This document shows positions 46,619 through 56,423 of a DNA stretch of 64,000 nt, one piece after another. Position numbers and translations under genes: made by a program. The DNA lies in assembly GCA_021186555.1 (NCBI GenBank), contig JAJKFL010000042.1:21265521-21329520 (forward strand), given 5' to 3'. Position 1 is the stretch's first letter. Each line of letters opens with the position of its first letter. Under the pieces are notes generated by a model. That model saw only the letters and a list, made by a program, of their open reading frames with translations, did not search any database and was not told the DNA's origin. The stretch comes from Reticulitermes speratus (taxonomy: Eukaryota > Arthropoda > Insecta > Blattodea > Rhinotermitidae).

Positions 46619-46696
46619 AAAATCATGATAAGGAGCTAATTTGCACCTTTATAATTTGTGCATTTTGTTGGTGTATATCTAAAATATTACACAAAT

Positions 46697-47465
46697 GTTT
46701 GATATTTAGCATACTTTCCCACCTATAAAGGAAACAGTATTACAAGATCACCATGCTGTCCATGTTTCAGTGCCCCCCCCCCCCCCACCAATTTAAATTT
46801 CTAAACTAGCTGACTGACCTTAACGACACTGGATACAAATAGTATGACACTGGAGGTCACCCCAAGGCCGTACTTTTGAATTCTATACAATCAATAACAT
46901 GCCGGACGCACAAACGCGTGAGGCTGGAGCCTGTTCCTTTATTACTCTGAAATTATACATGGCAACAGACCTTGGAAAAGCATGCATCTTTACTGAAGCA
47001 GTACTTCTGAAGAACACGAAATAACAAAATTGCTGACGTGTGAAAAATTTTCTTTAGGTTTAGGTTTGAAGGCCATCGGAGATTGACAAGAGAAATTTGG
47101 TAGGGAGATACAAAAAAAAACTCACCTACTAACTATAGCTACATCTACTGTTTGTCAGTAATTACAAATCTGGTAAAAATGCGAAGCGGTGAGGTGGTAA
47201 CATAAAGGCCCACGTCTACTGAATCCTGCAGGTCTACTTAAGAAGTCTTCATAACAACAAAACAGATGATGATGATGACGATGATGATGATGATGATGAT
47301 GCAATTTCAGGACACAAAAATGTGATCAAGAAAGAAGCCGAGAAGATTCTAAAATATAAAGACCTTATAATATAAATACAGCAAATGTGGAATGTAAAAA
47401 CAAAAGTGATACCAGTAATAACAGGGGCAACTGGAACCATCTCAAACTCATCATCATTCTCTAAA
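46697..47465. other. Unannotated DNA with poly-C and (GAT)n
   Basis: C-run at about 46,773-46,787 and (GAT)n at about 47,267-47,300. No gene seen. Confidence 0.5.
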
Positions 47466-47600
47466 GGCTAAGCCTTGTCGCTGATGTCTGTCTTGTGCCA
47501 GTCTCTTCATTTCGGCGTAGGAGTTGCAAAAGAGTTCCTTCATCAGATTCTTGATGTAAGAGAGCCTCGGTCGTCCTCTACTTTTCTTCCCCAACACTCT
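47466..47600 (-). pseudogene. LINE ORF C-terminal fragment (family 2)
   Basis: An uninterrupted minus-strand frame reads RVLGKKSRGRPR then LSYIKNLMKELFCNSY and AEMKRLAQDRHQRQGLAFRE before a TGA. The RGRPR...LAQDR...W/QR pattern is the familiar extreme C-terminus of animal non-LTR retrotransposon proteins. It differs from family 1 (other terminal peptide). The 3' flank starts tgatgatgag, and a GAT microsatellite lies 170 bp beyond. No upstream reverse-transcriptase domain remains. Confidence 0.75.
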
Positions 47601-47807
47601 ACCTTCTACCTCTACCTACTTTACTTCTCAAACTCATTCAGAAAATACCTGAGCAACATACCGGGAAAGCACGAAATCAAGGAACTGCAGAAAACAGCCG
47701 TATTGGGCACTGCACACATACTTCGGAAAGTACTAATGTAAAAGTACAAAACGTTCAACATGGGAAATAATATTACATGTACCATAAATTGTAACTATAG
47801 AACAGCT
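47601..47807. other. Unannotated spacer
   Basis: No gene recognised. Confidence 0.4.
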
Positions 47808-47879
47808 GCAACACTATGTACCATAGCAACATGGTTTGTTTCAGGTATATAATTGTAAATACCCTGCATAAAGGTCACA

Positions 47880-47915
<36 letters not shown>
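47808..47915 (+). mobile_element. (AAT)n-tailed LINE-like 3' end
   Basis: 'atggtttgtttcaggtatat' + 'aattgtaaataccctgcataaagg' followed by an (AAT)n run to about 47,916; same block as at 37,043. Confidence 0.65.
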
Positions 47916-47918
<3 letters not shown>

Positions 47919-48799
47919 GTGTCTAGACGTTTATGCAACAGGAAAACACGCTTCACGAGTTTAACTACGTAGTCGAACGCAACAGCCAATAAGATATGCA
48001 AATTTTTATGCAGAACAAAAACGAAAAACTGAACGCCTGTTAGCATATCAAGCATATATATTAAGACTGAAGTACTCGTAACAATTCAATTTTCATAACT
48101 ATTTGTATCCCTATGTTACACCCATACGAAAGCAGCCGCAGAAGTTTTTTTTTTTTCTAATTTTCACCACCCAGTTATGTTAGTTGTGAAATAACCAACA
48201 CCTGACAGCTGTACATGTGTCTATGCCCTGCAATTCAATTATTTGTGTGTTAATTAGAAGGTGCTTTGAATTTCAGTGTAATTATATCTCCTTCCTATTT
48301 AGACCAGCTTTATCCCGCTCTGATTCCCTTCGTAGAACGTTTGCTGTTTCATTACACAATTCCGTCTGTAATCAACATTCGCGTGATTAATTTTTAAGAT
48401 ACCACAAAGTATGAAAGTGTTCGGTTCAGGATCGTAATTGAATGAAATATTCACGCAACACTTTATACTGCTACGAAATAACTACCAAATAGAAGAATAT
48501 ATAGGCATTACTGACGTCTTATAAGAAAGTCTCACACAAAATATTCCATGGAAAAGAATCTTTCTTACGACGCTAACAAAAAGTTCCATGGAAACCGAAA
48601 GCTCATCTTGATTTACACGAATCTAGTACACGTCATCATGCCAGTTTTTTTTATTATCCCATCTACGCCTACGTCCCTCAAACTATCTCCTACCCACACG
48701 TCTTCTGGTTTAAATGCTTTCCATAATTCTTACCTATCCCATGAACGCTAAATGCCCCGCCCATCTTCCCAAAAATGGATTTTTTTGACGTAAAACGCC
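47916..48799. other. Unannotated DNA
   Basis: No gene recognised; a T-run lies at 48,146-48,157. Confidence 0.4.
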
Positions 48800-49081
48800 T
48801 TACATTTCGGTACACATACACAGGTGGGTCACCTCGGCGCTCGCGGTGTCAGACTTTCGCGTTACCTACGTTTCTTCACATTGCTCCGCGCCTACTTCGA
48901 CTACAGCAGTGACGATATATAGTTTGAAAGGTAAGGAATATGCCTACACGCTAAAAAAAGAATAATCTAAAAATCTTGAAATCTGCCAAAATGGCGGCCA
49001 TGTCAAAATCACCTACGATTTTCACACTCTCACCATCTAACGTCTTACATTTCGGTACACATAGGTGGGTCATCTCGGCGC
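48800..49081. repeat. Spaced direct repeat of about 40 bp
   Basis: 'cttacatttcggtacacata' + '(caca)ggtgggtca(c/t)ctcggcgct' occurs at about 48,800-48,842 and 49,043-49,081, 240 bp apart in the same orientation. A 'gacgtaaaacgcc' precedes the first and a complementary 'gacgttttacgtac' follows the open frame at about 49,237-49,250. The class is unknown. It could be the internal repeat of a transposon whose N-terminal coding start follows. Confidence 0.6.
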
Positions 49082-49274
49082 TGTTTTTTACAGGTTCACG
49101 ATGCCGAGACTAACTAATGCACAAAAGCAAGAAAACTACCGAAAACGGAAGAAGGAGGCAGAGGAGGGTTCACAGAGGCCGAAAAAGATTCGAAAAACCG
49201 CAGCGGAGTATCGCCAACATTCAACTTGTCGGCGTGACGTTTTACGTACAATTTGTGGTTCAGTCGTAGCTTGA
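49080..49274 (+). other. Short highly basic open frame, transposon-like N-terminus
   Basis: Starting from the ATG at 49,101 the frame encodes MPRLTNAQKQENYRKRKK, continues with an acidic-basic stretch and KKIRKTAAEYRQ, and stops at 49,273. The 'NAQKQENYRKRKK...AAEYRQ' arrangement resembles the repeated basic motif (xAERxRxYRxRKK) found at the N-terminus of several insect transposon-encoded proteins. That is from memory and the family is not certain. No exon, promoter or downstream domain is visible. Confidence 0.35.
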
Positions 49275-49851
49275 AACACCGAAGATTTTTTTACTTTAAC
49301 TACACGTTATTGGCATATTTCATACTTCAGATACTCCTTGTCACGTCCGGGTATGGCTATAATTTGAAACAAAATTTGTCACTTTTTAAAACAGCAAAAC
49401 TGAAAAGCGTCTACTCCACAATGCAGTGCACAGAATCACAAAAACGGTGGTCCTGGAAGTTGATTCAGCCTGCTTTAAACAGGAACAATGACACGACAGT
49501 TAGTAGAAGTCTCACATATCCTATTACAATAAAATATGTGGAAGGTTTACGGCCTAGACAGAAAAGTCTGCATATGGCCTGGTGTAAACGAGATTCTGTT
49601 ACCAATCACTATGCCTGAACGTCGAAATTGTAGTTAGATACAGACTCGTGTATCAATTTCAACAAAATCTGTTGACCGGTTTAATGGGATACATGAGTCA
49701 ATTTATGGCTTTATTAAAAAAAATAGGCTTTCTTGCCAGATAAACCAAAACTGCCGAAAAAGAGTTTAATGCTCCTATATCGAATTTCAGAAGACCTTTG
49801 AAACCGTTTATGGCATACACTGAAAAAGTCCACTTATATGATAATAATAAC
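49275..49851. other. Unannotated DNA
   Basis: The 121-codon frame 49,253-49,618 has no domain I recognise. Confidence 0.4.
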
Positions 49852-50005
49852 CATGGCTCGACAGCCCTATATGGGCTTGGGCCTCCTCTTTCCGAGGTTA
49901 CTTGGTCTTGTGCATTTGTGGCAGTGAGTGACCAGCCCACTGGCCGCGCTGTTCGACCCAATCCTGATGTGACTGCCAGAGCCATCTGGCAGTCCGTCAG
50001 GAGAC
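49852..50005 (-). mobile_element. Mosaic SINE sharing the 3' end of family A
   Basis: Starts 'catggctcgacagcccta' + 'tatgggcttgggcctcctc', the family A 3' end, and keeps 'gagtgaccagccca'. Beyond that it diverges completely ('ctgttcgacccaatcctgatgtg'). Either a distinct SINE using the same LINE-recognised 3' tail or a chimeric copy. It is flanked on the left by an AAT repeat. Confidence 0.55.
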
Positions 50006-50349
50006 TTGGGTGAGAAATGGCCGCTGAATTTTGCTTACGAGCATTACTAGTTCTATTCATTAGGTTCTTTTACATGCCACTAGTCCACCGAGGTCTTACG
50101 TAAACTAAGCTTTATTGTAGATCAATGTGGCTGAAAATCGACACTGCACAACTTTTATTTAAAGTCTCCATGTCGAACTGCAAAAACCGTTAAACCGTTA
50201 ATACTAAGTGACAGCAGGACAACCACCACATAAGGTGATCCTTTTCATACAGCAAATAACGCCGAATACGTGATAAAAATGACCACAATAAGCGTTACTT
50301 AAAACGACACTGTGGGTAAAACTGCAACTAAAACCTTAAACCGTACATC
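50006..50349. other. Unannotated DNA
   Basis: No gene recognised. Confidence 0.4.
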
Positions 50350-50605
50350 CGAAGATATCCCTTGTGCTTAATGCAGCACCAGGCCACGAAGACGGAGCTG
50401 AATAGCTCCACGCATTCTTAAAACCGGCACCAGATGCAACTGAGTGGTCAGCTTCGTGCCCCGGGCAAAGAACCCGTAAATATTTAACACGATTCTGAGC
50501 GAGTCCCAAAGCCAATTCAGACGCGGTGACGAAAAGAAAAATAATTGCAGCCGCTAAGAACCGAACCCTGATGACCCATCCCGTAGGCTTGTCGATACTC
50601 TACTT
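50350..50605 (-). mobile_element. SINE family C, mutated copy
   Basis: 'caccaggccacgaagacgg', 'gaatagctccac', 'gagtggtcagcttcgtgcc', 'ccaattcagacgcggtgac' and 'ccatcccgtaggcttgtcg' follow the order of family C minus copies. The B box complement 'ccgaaccctgatgacc' is degenerate. Confidence 0.7.
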
Positions 50606-50801
50606 TGTCATAAGTAAGTTAATGCTTATTTCGTCCTCCGTATGTATTGCACCCTGGGCGGTCATCTGGACCACCTATCTCTCTAAAAGTCCCCGTGCTT
50701 GGTGTTAGTAGACACATCCCTGGTTACTTATGTACCTGGGACTCAACTAATAATATTTCAATTCTTGTTTATTAACATGCTGGGTCACCAGCCAAGTGGT
50801 C

Positions 50802-50838
<37 letters not shown>

Positions 50839-51659
50839 CCCCCGTGCCAAGGTAATAACCGACCTACGACAATGCGCAAGATACCAAGCACCTTACTAAA
50901 CAGTAATCTACCTCGGCTTGCCTCCTGAGTTGCTAGACCATATCAGACTACTGCTGACGCATGAACCTATCGAAAGTGAAATCACTGAATGAGAAAGGAA
51001 ATTCTGTCGATCTCAAGCAGCGGTATCAATAATACGTGAACAGCATTCGTCAGGACCGCCTCGGATACTATGTCGAAGCAATTAACAGTACTGCCGACAG
51101 ACTACACACGGAGGGGACGCGATTTACAATGAGCTGTGCAAAGCGTGTATTGCTGAACTGGTGACGACAGAGGTAATATATAAATGTAAATGCCCACATG
51201 GACACAAGAACTGCACTCGACACTCCGAGACAGATAAACTGATTGCGATTTAAAATCGAAAAGTAAATTTCATGGACATAAAGCCGAAGAGGGATGCGAG
51301 AGGCGTGGAATTTGCGTGAGGCGGGGCAATCAATGTACTGTGCTCTGAAACAGAAAATCAATTAACGTCACCAGAGTCCGAGAGCTTGTGTGGACAGGTC
51401 CAACAGCAAAACATTGCAAAGGGGAACCACGTTACTGCTGATATCATCGTATGTTTCAGAATATGGTTATGGGTCGAACGACTCCTATGAAATAGGAACA
51501 CAGACATCTGTGTTTACATTCGTTCAGACCGCTGAATTAATTAAACGCCGAAAATGCACTGTAAATACCTTCTCATTCCGAAACAGTGAAAGGCTCCTGA
51601 CTGCCAAACGGCTACATATGGAACTAACGGTCTATGCACTGTTGCTTCTCATCAGCTTC
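50606..51659. other. Unannotated DNA with (AAT)n
   Basis: (AAT)n at about 50,802-50,837. No gene seen. Short frames at 51,068-51,361 and 51,390-51,668 are without domains. Confidence 0.45.
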
Positions 51660-51950
51660 TTTATGTGAATGAAACCTCTCTTTATGTGAATGAAACCTCT
51701 CTTTATGTGAATAACCTCTCTTTGTGAATGACCTCTCTTAATGTGAGCGACAGCCTCTCTTTATGTCACTGACAAACTCTCTTTACGTGAACGAAACCTC
51801 TCTTTATGCAAGCGACCCCTCTTTATATGAATGGCCTCTATTAATGTGACCCCTCTTTATGAGTGACCTCTCTTTGCGAATGACCTCTCATAATGAGAGC
51901 GAGGGCCTCCCTTTATGTGAGTGACGACGTCTCTTTATGTGAGTGACAAT
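51660..51950. repeat. Degenerate minisatellite, unit about 18-25 bp
   Basis: Roughly 14 copies of 'cctctctttatgtgaatgaa' and shortened versions (cctctctttgtgaatga, cctctattaatgtga). The first two units are identical and later ones vary in length. Confidence 0.88.
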
Positions 51951-52949
51951 GAATTAGAATAAGAGGCGTGATTTCTTAACGGTCAGTTTCTACTTCAAAC
52001 TTCATGCAGTAACCTTAGTTTGTAGATCATCGAATTCATATGCGCTACTTGCGTCGACTCAAAAATGAACTGAATCTGATAAACCTTTCAGAAGATAACC
52101 AGAGAGCAGCAGACAGCACAGAGAGATGGAAGTCTAAAAAAATATTTTCTTTGGATTTACAGATACCCGAACCAGACAGTTCTATGCAAATACACAAATA
52201 TACAGTATGACGTATGGAAAGTAGTGGCTGCTCGTGGGACTTTTCTTACGGTAGGGCTGAAGCTAGGATTATTATATGATTAATGTGAAGGCCTAATACA
52301 GCGTTTGTTTCAGCGCAACCACTCAATCGTTTAGCATATACATCAGGGTTAAATTTTCTCACATGTTGCACGACCTAAATTCTAGTCTCAGTCTTCTCGG
52401 CGAGAGTTAACTACGAAAAAAAGATGCCTTGTAAATACTTCATACTGTTTTTGTTCATGTTGATCTTAAAATTGCAAATACTAAAATTAAAACATTCACA
52501 AATATGCGTTTAAAAACAGCTAGGTAAAAACGGTTATCAAAATGCCTGCGTTTGAAACGTTAGGCAAGGTAAACAGGCACACGAAGTCCTCCTTCAAACA
52601 CTCTCTGAGTTGCAGTGCCTGCAGCCTGGCCTGCGACCTAACTGCTTCTGTCTTCCTTACAGTCACTCTAGCTGCACTGACCCAACGCGCAACGTCTGGG
52701 TAAGGCACAGCCCCCTCGCTTTCCGCAGCGCTTAGAGTCCGTCGTATTTGAATTTAAAATGCTTTCATTCATATTGTTTTAAAGAATTGTGTATCTCCTA
52801 ACGAAAACTTTTATTCACACGCTTTGTTTAATTTTTCTCACAATTTCTGGAAGGGCTGCAGCCCTGCAGCCTTTATAGACGAGCCGCCTCTGATGGGAAA
52901 CCTTGTGTGTCACAGGCAAGGCTTCCTGCGTAATGTCCCACACACTACT
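51951..52949. other. Unannotated DNA
   Basis: No gene recognised. Confidence 0.4.
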
Positions 52950-53305
52950 GCCTACTACTCTGTTGCGAGATTTGAGTTTCGCACAGCACTTCTGCATAAA
53001 ATTCAAGTCTTGCTCCGTTGCTACGCCGTGTTAACTGGTACATAGTTACCGATGCTGCGAAAGATAGTAATGCAAGCAGTCCAAGAAGACCGGGCTGCTT
53101 GATCCTGAAGATGAAGGCACTGTAATCCTTCGAAATGTCGGTAGAGTAAGGATTTTTATCGACGGACTGACCTCGGAGCGGGCGGCATATTCGGTGGCTA
53201 TACAGCAACGATGTCGTCCGTCTACAGTGAGCAGTCTGGTGATAAAAAAATACTCCCTATATTTACCAGTCGACACGGCTTAACAACCCACAAGACTTGA
53301 GTCTT
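52950..53305. repeat. Foldback element E, with an internal insertion
   Basis: Left part 'gctacgccgtgttaactggta' + 'catagttaccgatg' (53,021-53,055) is the diverged complement of right pieces 'ttcgaaatgtcggtagagta' (53,130-53,149) and 'tatttaccagtcgacacggcttaaca' (53,261-53,286). The right arm is interrupted by about 110 bp (around 53,150-53,259) absent from the left arm. Same family as A and D. Confidence 0.6.
53102..53142 (+). ncRNA. Hammerhead-ribozyme-like motif, foldback E
   Basis: Stem I ATC (53,102-53,104), box CTGAAGA (53,105-53,111, fits CTGANGA), T, perfect 5-bp stem II GAAGG (53,113-53,117) with CCTTC (53,127-53,131), GAAA (53,132-53,135), TG T as minimal stem III, cleavage nucleotide C53139, GGT (53,140-53,142). 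Core positions are intact. Stem I is only 3 bp including a G-T wobble. Confidence 0.6.
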
Positions 53306-53430
53306 TCGTTTTCTGTCCTTCGGTGAACAAAACAAGTTCAAAATGAAGGACTGTTTCGCGAAACACATTACTGCTGGTAATACGTTTCTGTCCAAATAAT
53401 TTAAAACGTTCAAAGAATTTCCCCTCCCCC

Positions 53431-53626
53431 CCAATGGCTCGACAGCCCCTTGGGGGCCTAGGCAGCCTCATTTTTCGAGGCTTCACGATCACACTTTTTA
53501 GACACGCCACACTCGGTAGGACTCATCTGGACGATGGACCAGCTCGTCGCAGAGACCTCTACCTGACAACACACAACACTCAAAAGAGACATTCATGCCC
53601 TAGGAGGGATTCGAACCCACAATCCC
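53431..53626 (-). mobile_element. SINE family A, 5'-truncated
   Basis: From 'ccaatggctcgacagcccc' to the B box complement 'gggattcgaaccc' (about 53,607-53,619). The A-box end is missing. The usual A-tail (T-run on this strand) is replaced by 'ttcccctcccccc'. Confidence 0.82.
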
Positions 53627-53836
53627 GTTCAGTGAAATTTAGAAATTTATATAAAGTTATAATCGGAAAACCTGAACACAAGAGACCACTACGAAGACGT
53701 CGGCATAAACTGGACGAAATGAGATGTGAATGGATTCATCTGCCTCAGCAGAGGGATCAGTGATCATGTGTTCCAGAAAAGGCAGGGAATTTAACTAGCT
53801 GAGTGACTGTTACATTCTGAAGGACTATGTTCTATG
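53627..53836 (+). pseudogene. LINE C-terminal fragment (family 1), plus strand
   Basis: Plus-strand frame VIIGKPEHKRPLRRRRHKLD then EMRCEWIHLPQQRDQ and stop, followed by the characteristic 3' flank around 'ggcagggaatttaactag' + 'ctgagtgactgttac'. This is the family 1 terminus seen in complement at 22,436. It is the only plus-oriented copy. It meets the mariner relic at about 53,830. Confidence 0.7.
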
Positions 53837-54800
53837 GAGTGGCTCGAGGTCATGACTGTAGGCTGCGTGCAGCAAGTGTCCATTCAAATTCTGTGACTGA
53901 CACAGCAGTGCTTAGACTTCTGGAGGACCAACATGTCTAACATTTTTCTTATAGGGCGAACTCGATGAAGACGCGCACTTGGGTGTTTCAAGACAGCTGT
54001 CAGAGCTCACTGTAGTCGCCTCTAAGCAAGAAATGTACAAAAATAACACCTTTCTCATTCCAAAATATTGCAGCCACGTTTTTCCCTACTGACGGCGCAC
54101 TGTTGAATTTCTTTTTACTTGGGATGTCGTTTGGTTGTCGCTTCGTCAACTGCCGCGTCAACACGGGTTCAAAATTATGGACCCAGTTTTCATCCCCCTT
54201 GAAAATTTGCGGCAGGAAGCCCTCAACTCCTGTTTCGTATCGGCGCAAAATATCGGTAGTGATTGCTTTCTTTGCTTCTTTTTATACATGTCAGCATTCG
54301 TGGTAGCCAACGAGTACAGACCTTGGAACAGGCAAGCTCTTCAACGGCTGACATTACACGGCCCTCGCCGATGGACAGTGTGGATCAAAATTCTTTTGTT
54401 ATGCGACGGCGGCAGCACTGAAAGACGTCGCCAGGCATTAATGCGGCGCAAGGGCGACCACTCCACATTTTGTCAAGAAGTTCTCTTCCTCCGGTTTCGT
54501 CGTCTTTACTCTGTTTTACTACCGCCAACAGTCCCCATGCCCACAGTTGCTTCACCATACACTTCTAGCAAATGTTCGTGCAATGCAAGTCACCTTCTCA
54601 CCTTCAGCAACAAAGAACTCTATCACTGTTCATTGTTTTAAACTCACATCAACCTCTGCCATTTAGAATAAACTGTGGTGCTGCCATCTGTCGACAACTA
54701 GAAAATGATTCAGAATGTTCAAGGACTACATTGGTGTGGTTATTCCCAAGAAAAAGGAATGTAAGTAGATATACAACAGCAGACATTTCCTTCTGACTGC
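53815..54800 (-). pseudogene. Broken mariner transposase
   Basis: Reading the minus strand: N-terminal helix-turn-helix part with MSAVEELACSKVCTRWLPRM (about 54,345-54,285); catalytic part FKGDENWVHNFEP with its Asp in GDENW, followed by KKKFNSAPSVGKNVAAIFW and GVIFVHFLLRGD (54,180-54,010); a frameshift, then ARLHRVRP-like and VTEFEWTL...HAAYSHDLEP remnants to about 53,830. The order and spacing are those of a mariner (DD34D) transposase. At least four frameshifts plus stops break it. It lacks its 3' end, and '...cgggcagtcagaaggaaatg' at about 54,785-54,805 may be the left terminus. Confidence 0.8.
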
Positions 54801-56423
54801 CCGTCGTATATTTGAGTGGTGACATTTTGTGCAAACACCCTGTATACACGTACAAAACACTACGTACGGACTCAAACATCTGTTTATCTGGCGAACAAGG
54901 GGGGTATATAGGAAATGTGACCAAATGGGCGGGGGGGGGGGGCACATAGTCTGTCTATGATAAACTCGTTCGAGGTCAGGAAACGGTGTTATCAAAGGCA
55001 ATACTTCTGGTCGTGCATGCAGAGGCCAGATATGTTAAAATGTTTACTGCTAATTTATTGATATTATGGCACCGATTAAATGCCATGACGCTGCTTAACT
55101 CGCCTAGACAATGAGCAATAAATGTATAACACTCTATTTTTTAACTTTACGTTAATAATACGCTGTATTCTTGCATTTCACTTCCGTTACTTTAATGTTC
55201 CAAAACATACGCCTAATAAATTATTTAGTAGCGTTGGGCACATATGCACACCAGAAAGAAACAGTTTTCATACTGGATGGTCACTTTCTTACAAGCACTA
55301 CAGACTCCCAAGGCCGGAACGATTACTGTGATTTTACATTACTTTAATCGGAAATTAATTTCACAGCCATTCGCGGTGTCTCCTCAATCTCCATTCTGAA
55401 CAAAACTCGGCTGAACGATTGAGCTTGAAAGGAAATAATTACTGCCTCGATCACTTCAGTACGGTCATTGTTCAAATTCATATTACAGACTTGCCCAGTT
55501 GTAAAACAAATCACTGATCTATGTTGCTGCCATTATAGGTATGCAGTGCTGGTCAAGGGCGGATAAATCTGGCACTATACGATTGTTTAATATAATGGCG
55601 AAGGTCTGATGAAATACATTCCTCGGGCTTTAGACGACCAACCGAGGACTTTTCGTTCTTTTTACGTAATCCTGAGATGTTAGTAGTGTCTTTATTAGCT
55701 TGCAAGGAGAATATATTCAGTCTCTCTCTCTCTCTCTCTATCTATCTTCAAATATCTGCGAACATTCCGTTACGCTGCTATAAACAGAAGCTTTGTTTCC
55801 GGAGACAAACATGCACTTCAAGTATCCTCAAAATTCAAGGTAAATTAGTTAATAATAGCGCACTATCTCCAAAAGTATACAGGGTGCAGTTTATAACAAC
55901 AAACACTTGAATGGATTCAGCTTTCACAAAGACACATTTACAAAATCAAACTCGTTTCGGACTTTAACACGTCATGTGTTTTAACGTTCGCGCACGCACG
56001 CACACACGCACACACACTTGTGAATAACTAAAGTAAAGGCGATGTAAAAAAATTTAAAAACACAGCACCATAACAACACGATAAATACATATTTCATGAC
56101 GGTGCTTATTCGCATTTTGTGTTTTACCACTGCCTCATAAAATACGCTGAATTACGAACCCTATATATATTTAGGTTTGCATTACTTATCCCAGTGAATG
56201 CCACGTAAATAAAACACACAAAGTCAACCTGTGCGTGTCGATCAAATGTAAATCATGAATAAAGCAGTAATACAAATTTTAGTTTTCTAAGCCTATTATT
56301 AAGAATAACATTGTAAACCTCGATACAACTTATTTTTCAAAGATCACAACCGTTACTGTGGTTGCCACATGTCATTTAAGCAATAAAGCGGGTAAATACT
56401 TTATGGTTTCACAGCGGTGGTGC
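54801..56423. other. Unannotated DNA with simple repeats
   Basis: G-run at 54,932-54,941, (CT)n at about 55,723-55,740 and a CA/CG-rich run at 55,991-56,011. No gene seen. Confidence 0.45.

Larger units (their letters stand above)
46340..46696. repeat. Foldback element B: near-perfect 144-bp inverted repeat with direct-repeat flanks
   Basis: Left arm 46,383-46,526 and right arm 46,542-46,685 are reverse complements with one visible mismatch (ctcttTatgagcc versus ctctttTtgagcc), around a 15-nt loop. A 12-bp direct repeat tattacacaaat stands at 46,340-46,351 and 46,685-46,696, a candidate target-site duplication; about 31 nt separate the left repeat from the left arm. Each arm carries a complete hammerhead-like motif. 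It is the least mutated foldback in the window and contains no open frame. Confidence 0.92.

Noticed and set aside
54135..54641. 168-codon plus-strand frame
   Set aside because: It is the complement of the mariner relic, where the minus strand carries the recognisable transposase blocks.
54834..55880. Inverted GTATACAGGGTG pair 1 kb apart as terminal repeats of a transposon
   Set aside because: The 11-12 bp match is a very common edge motif in arthropod repeats; no target duplication, no coding content and different sequence just inside each copy.
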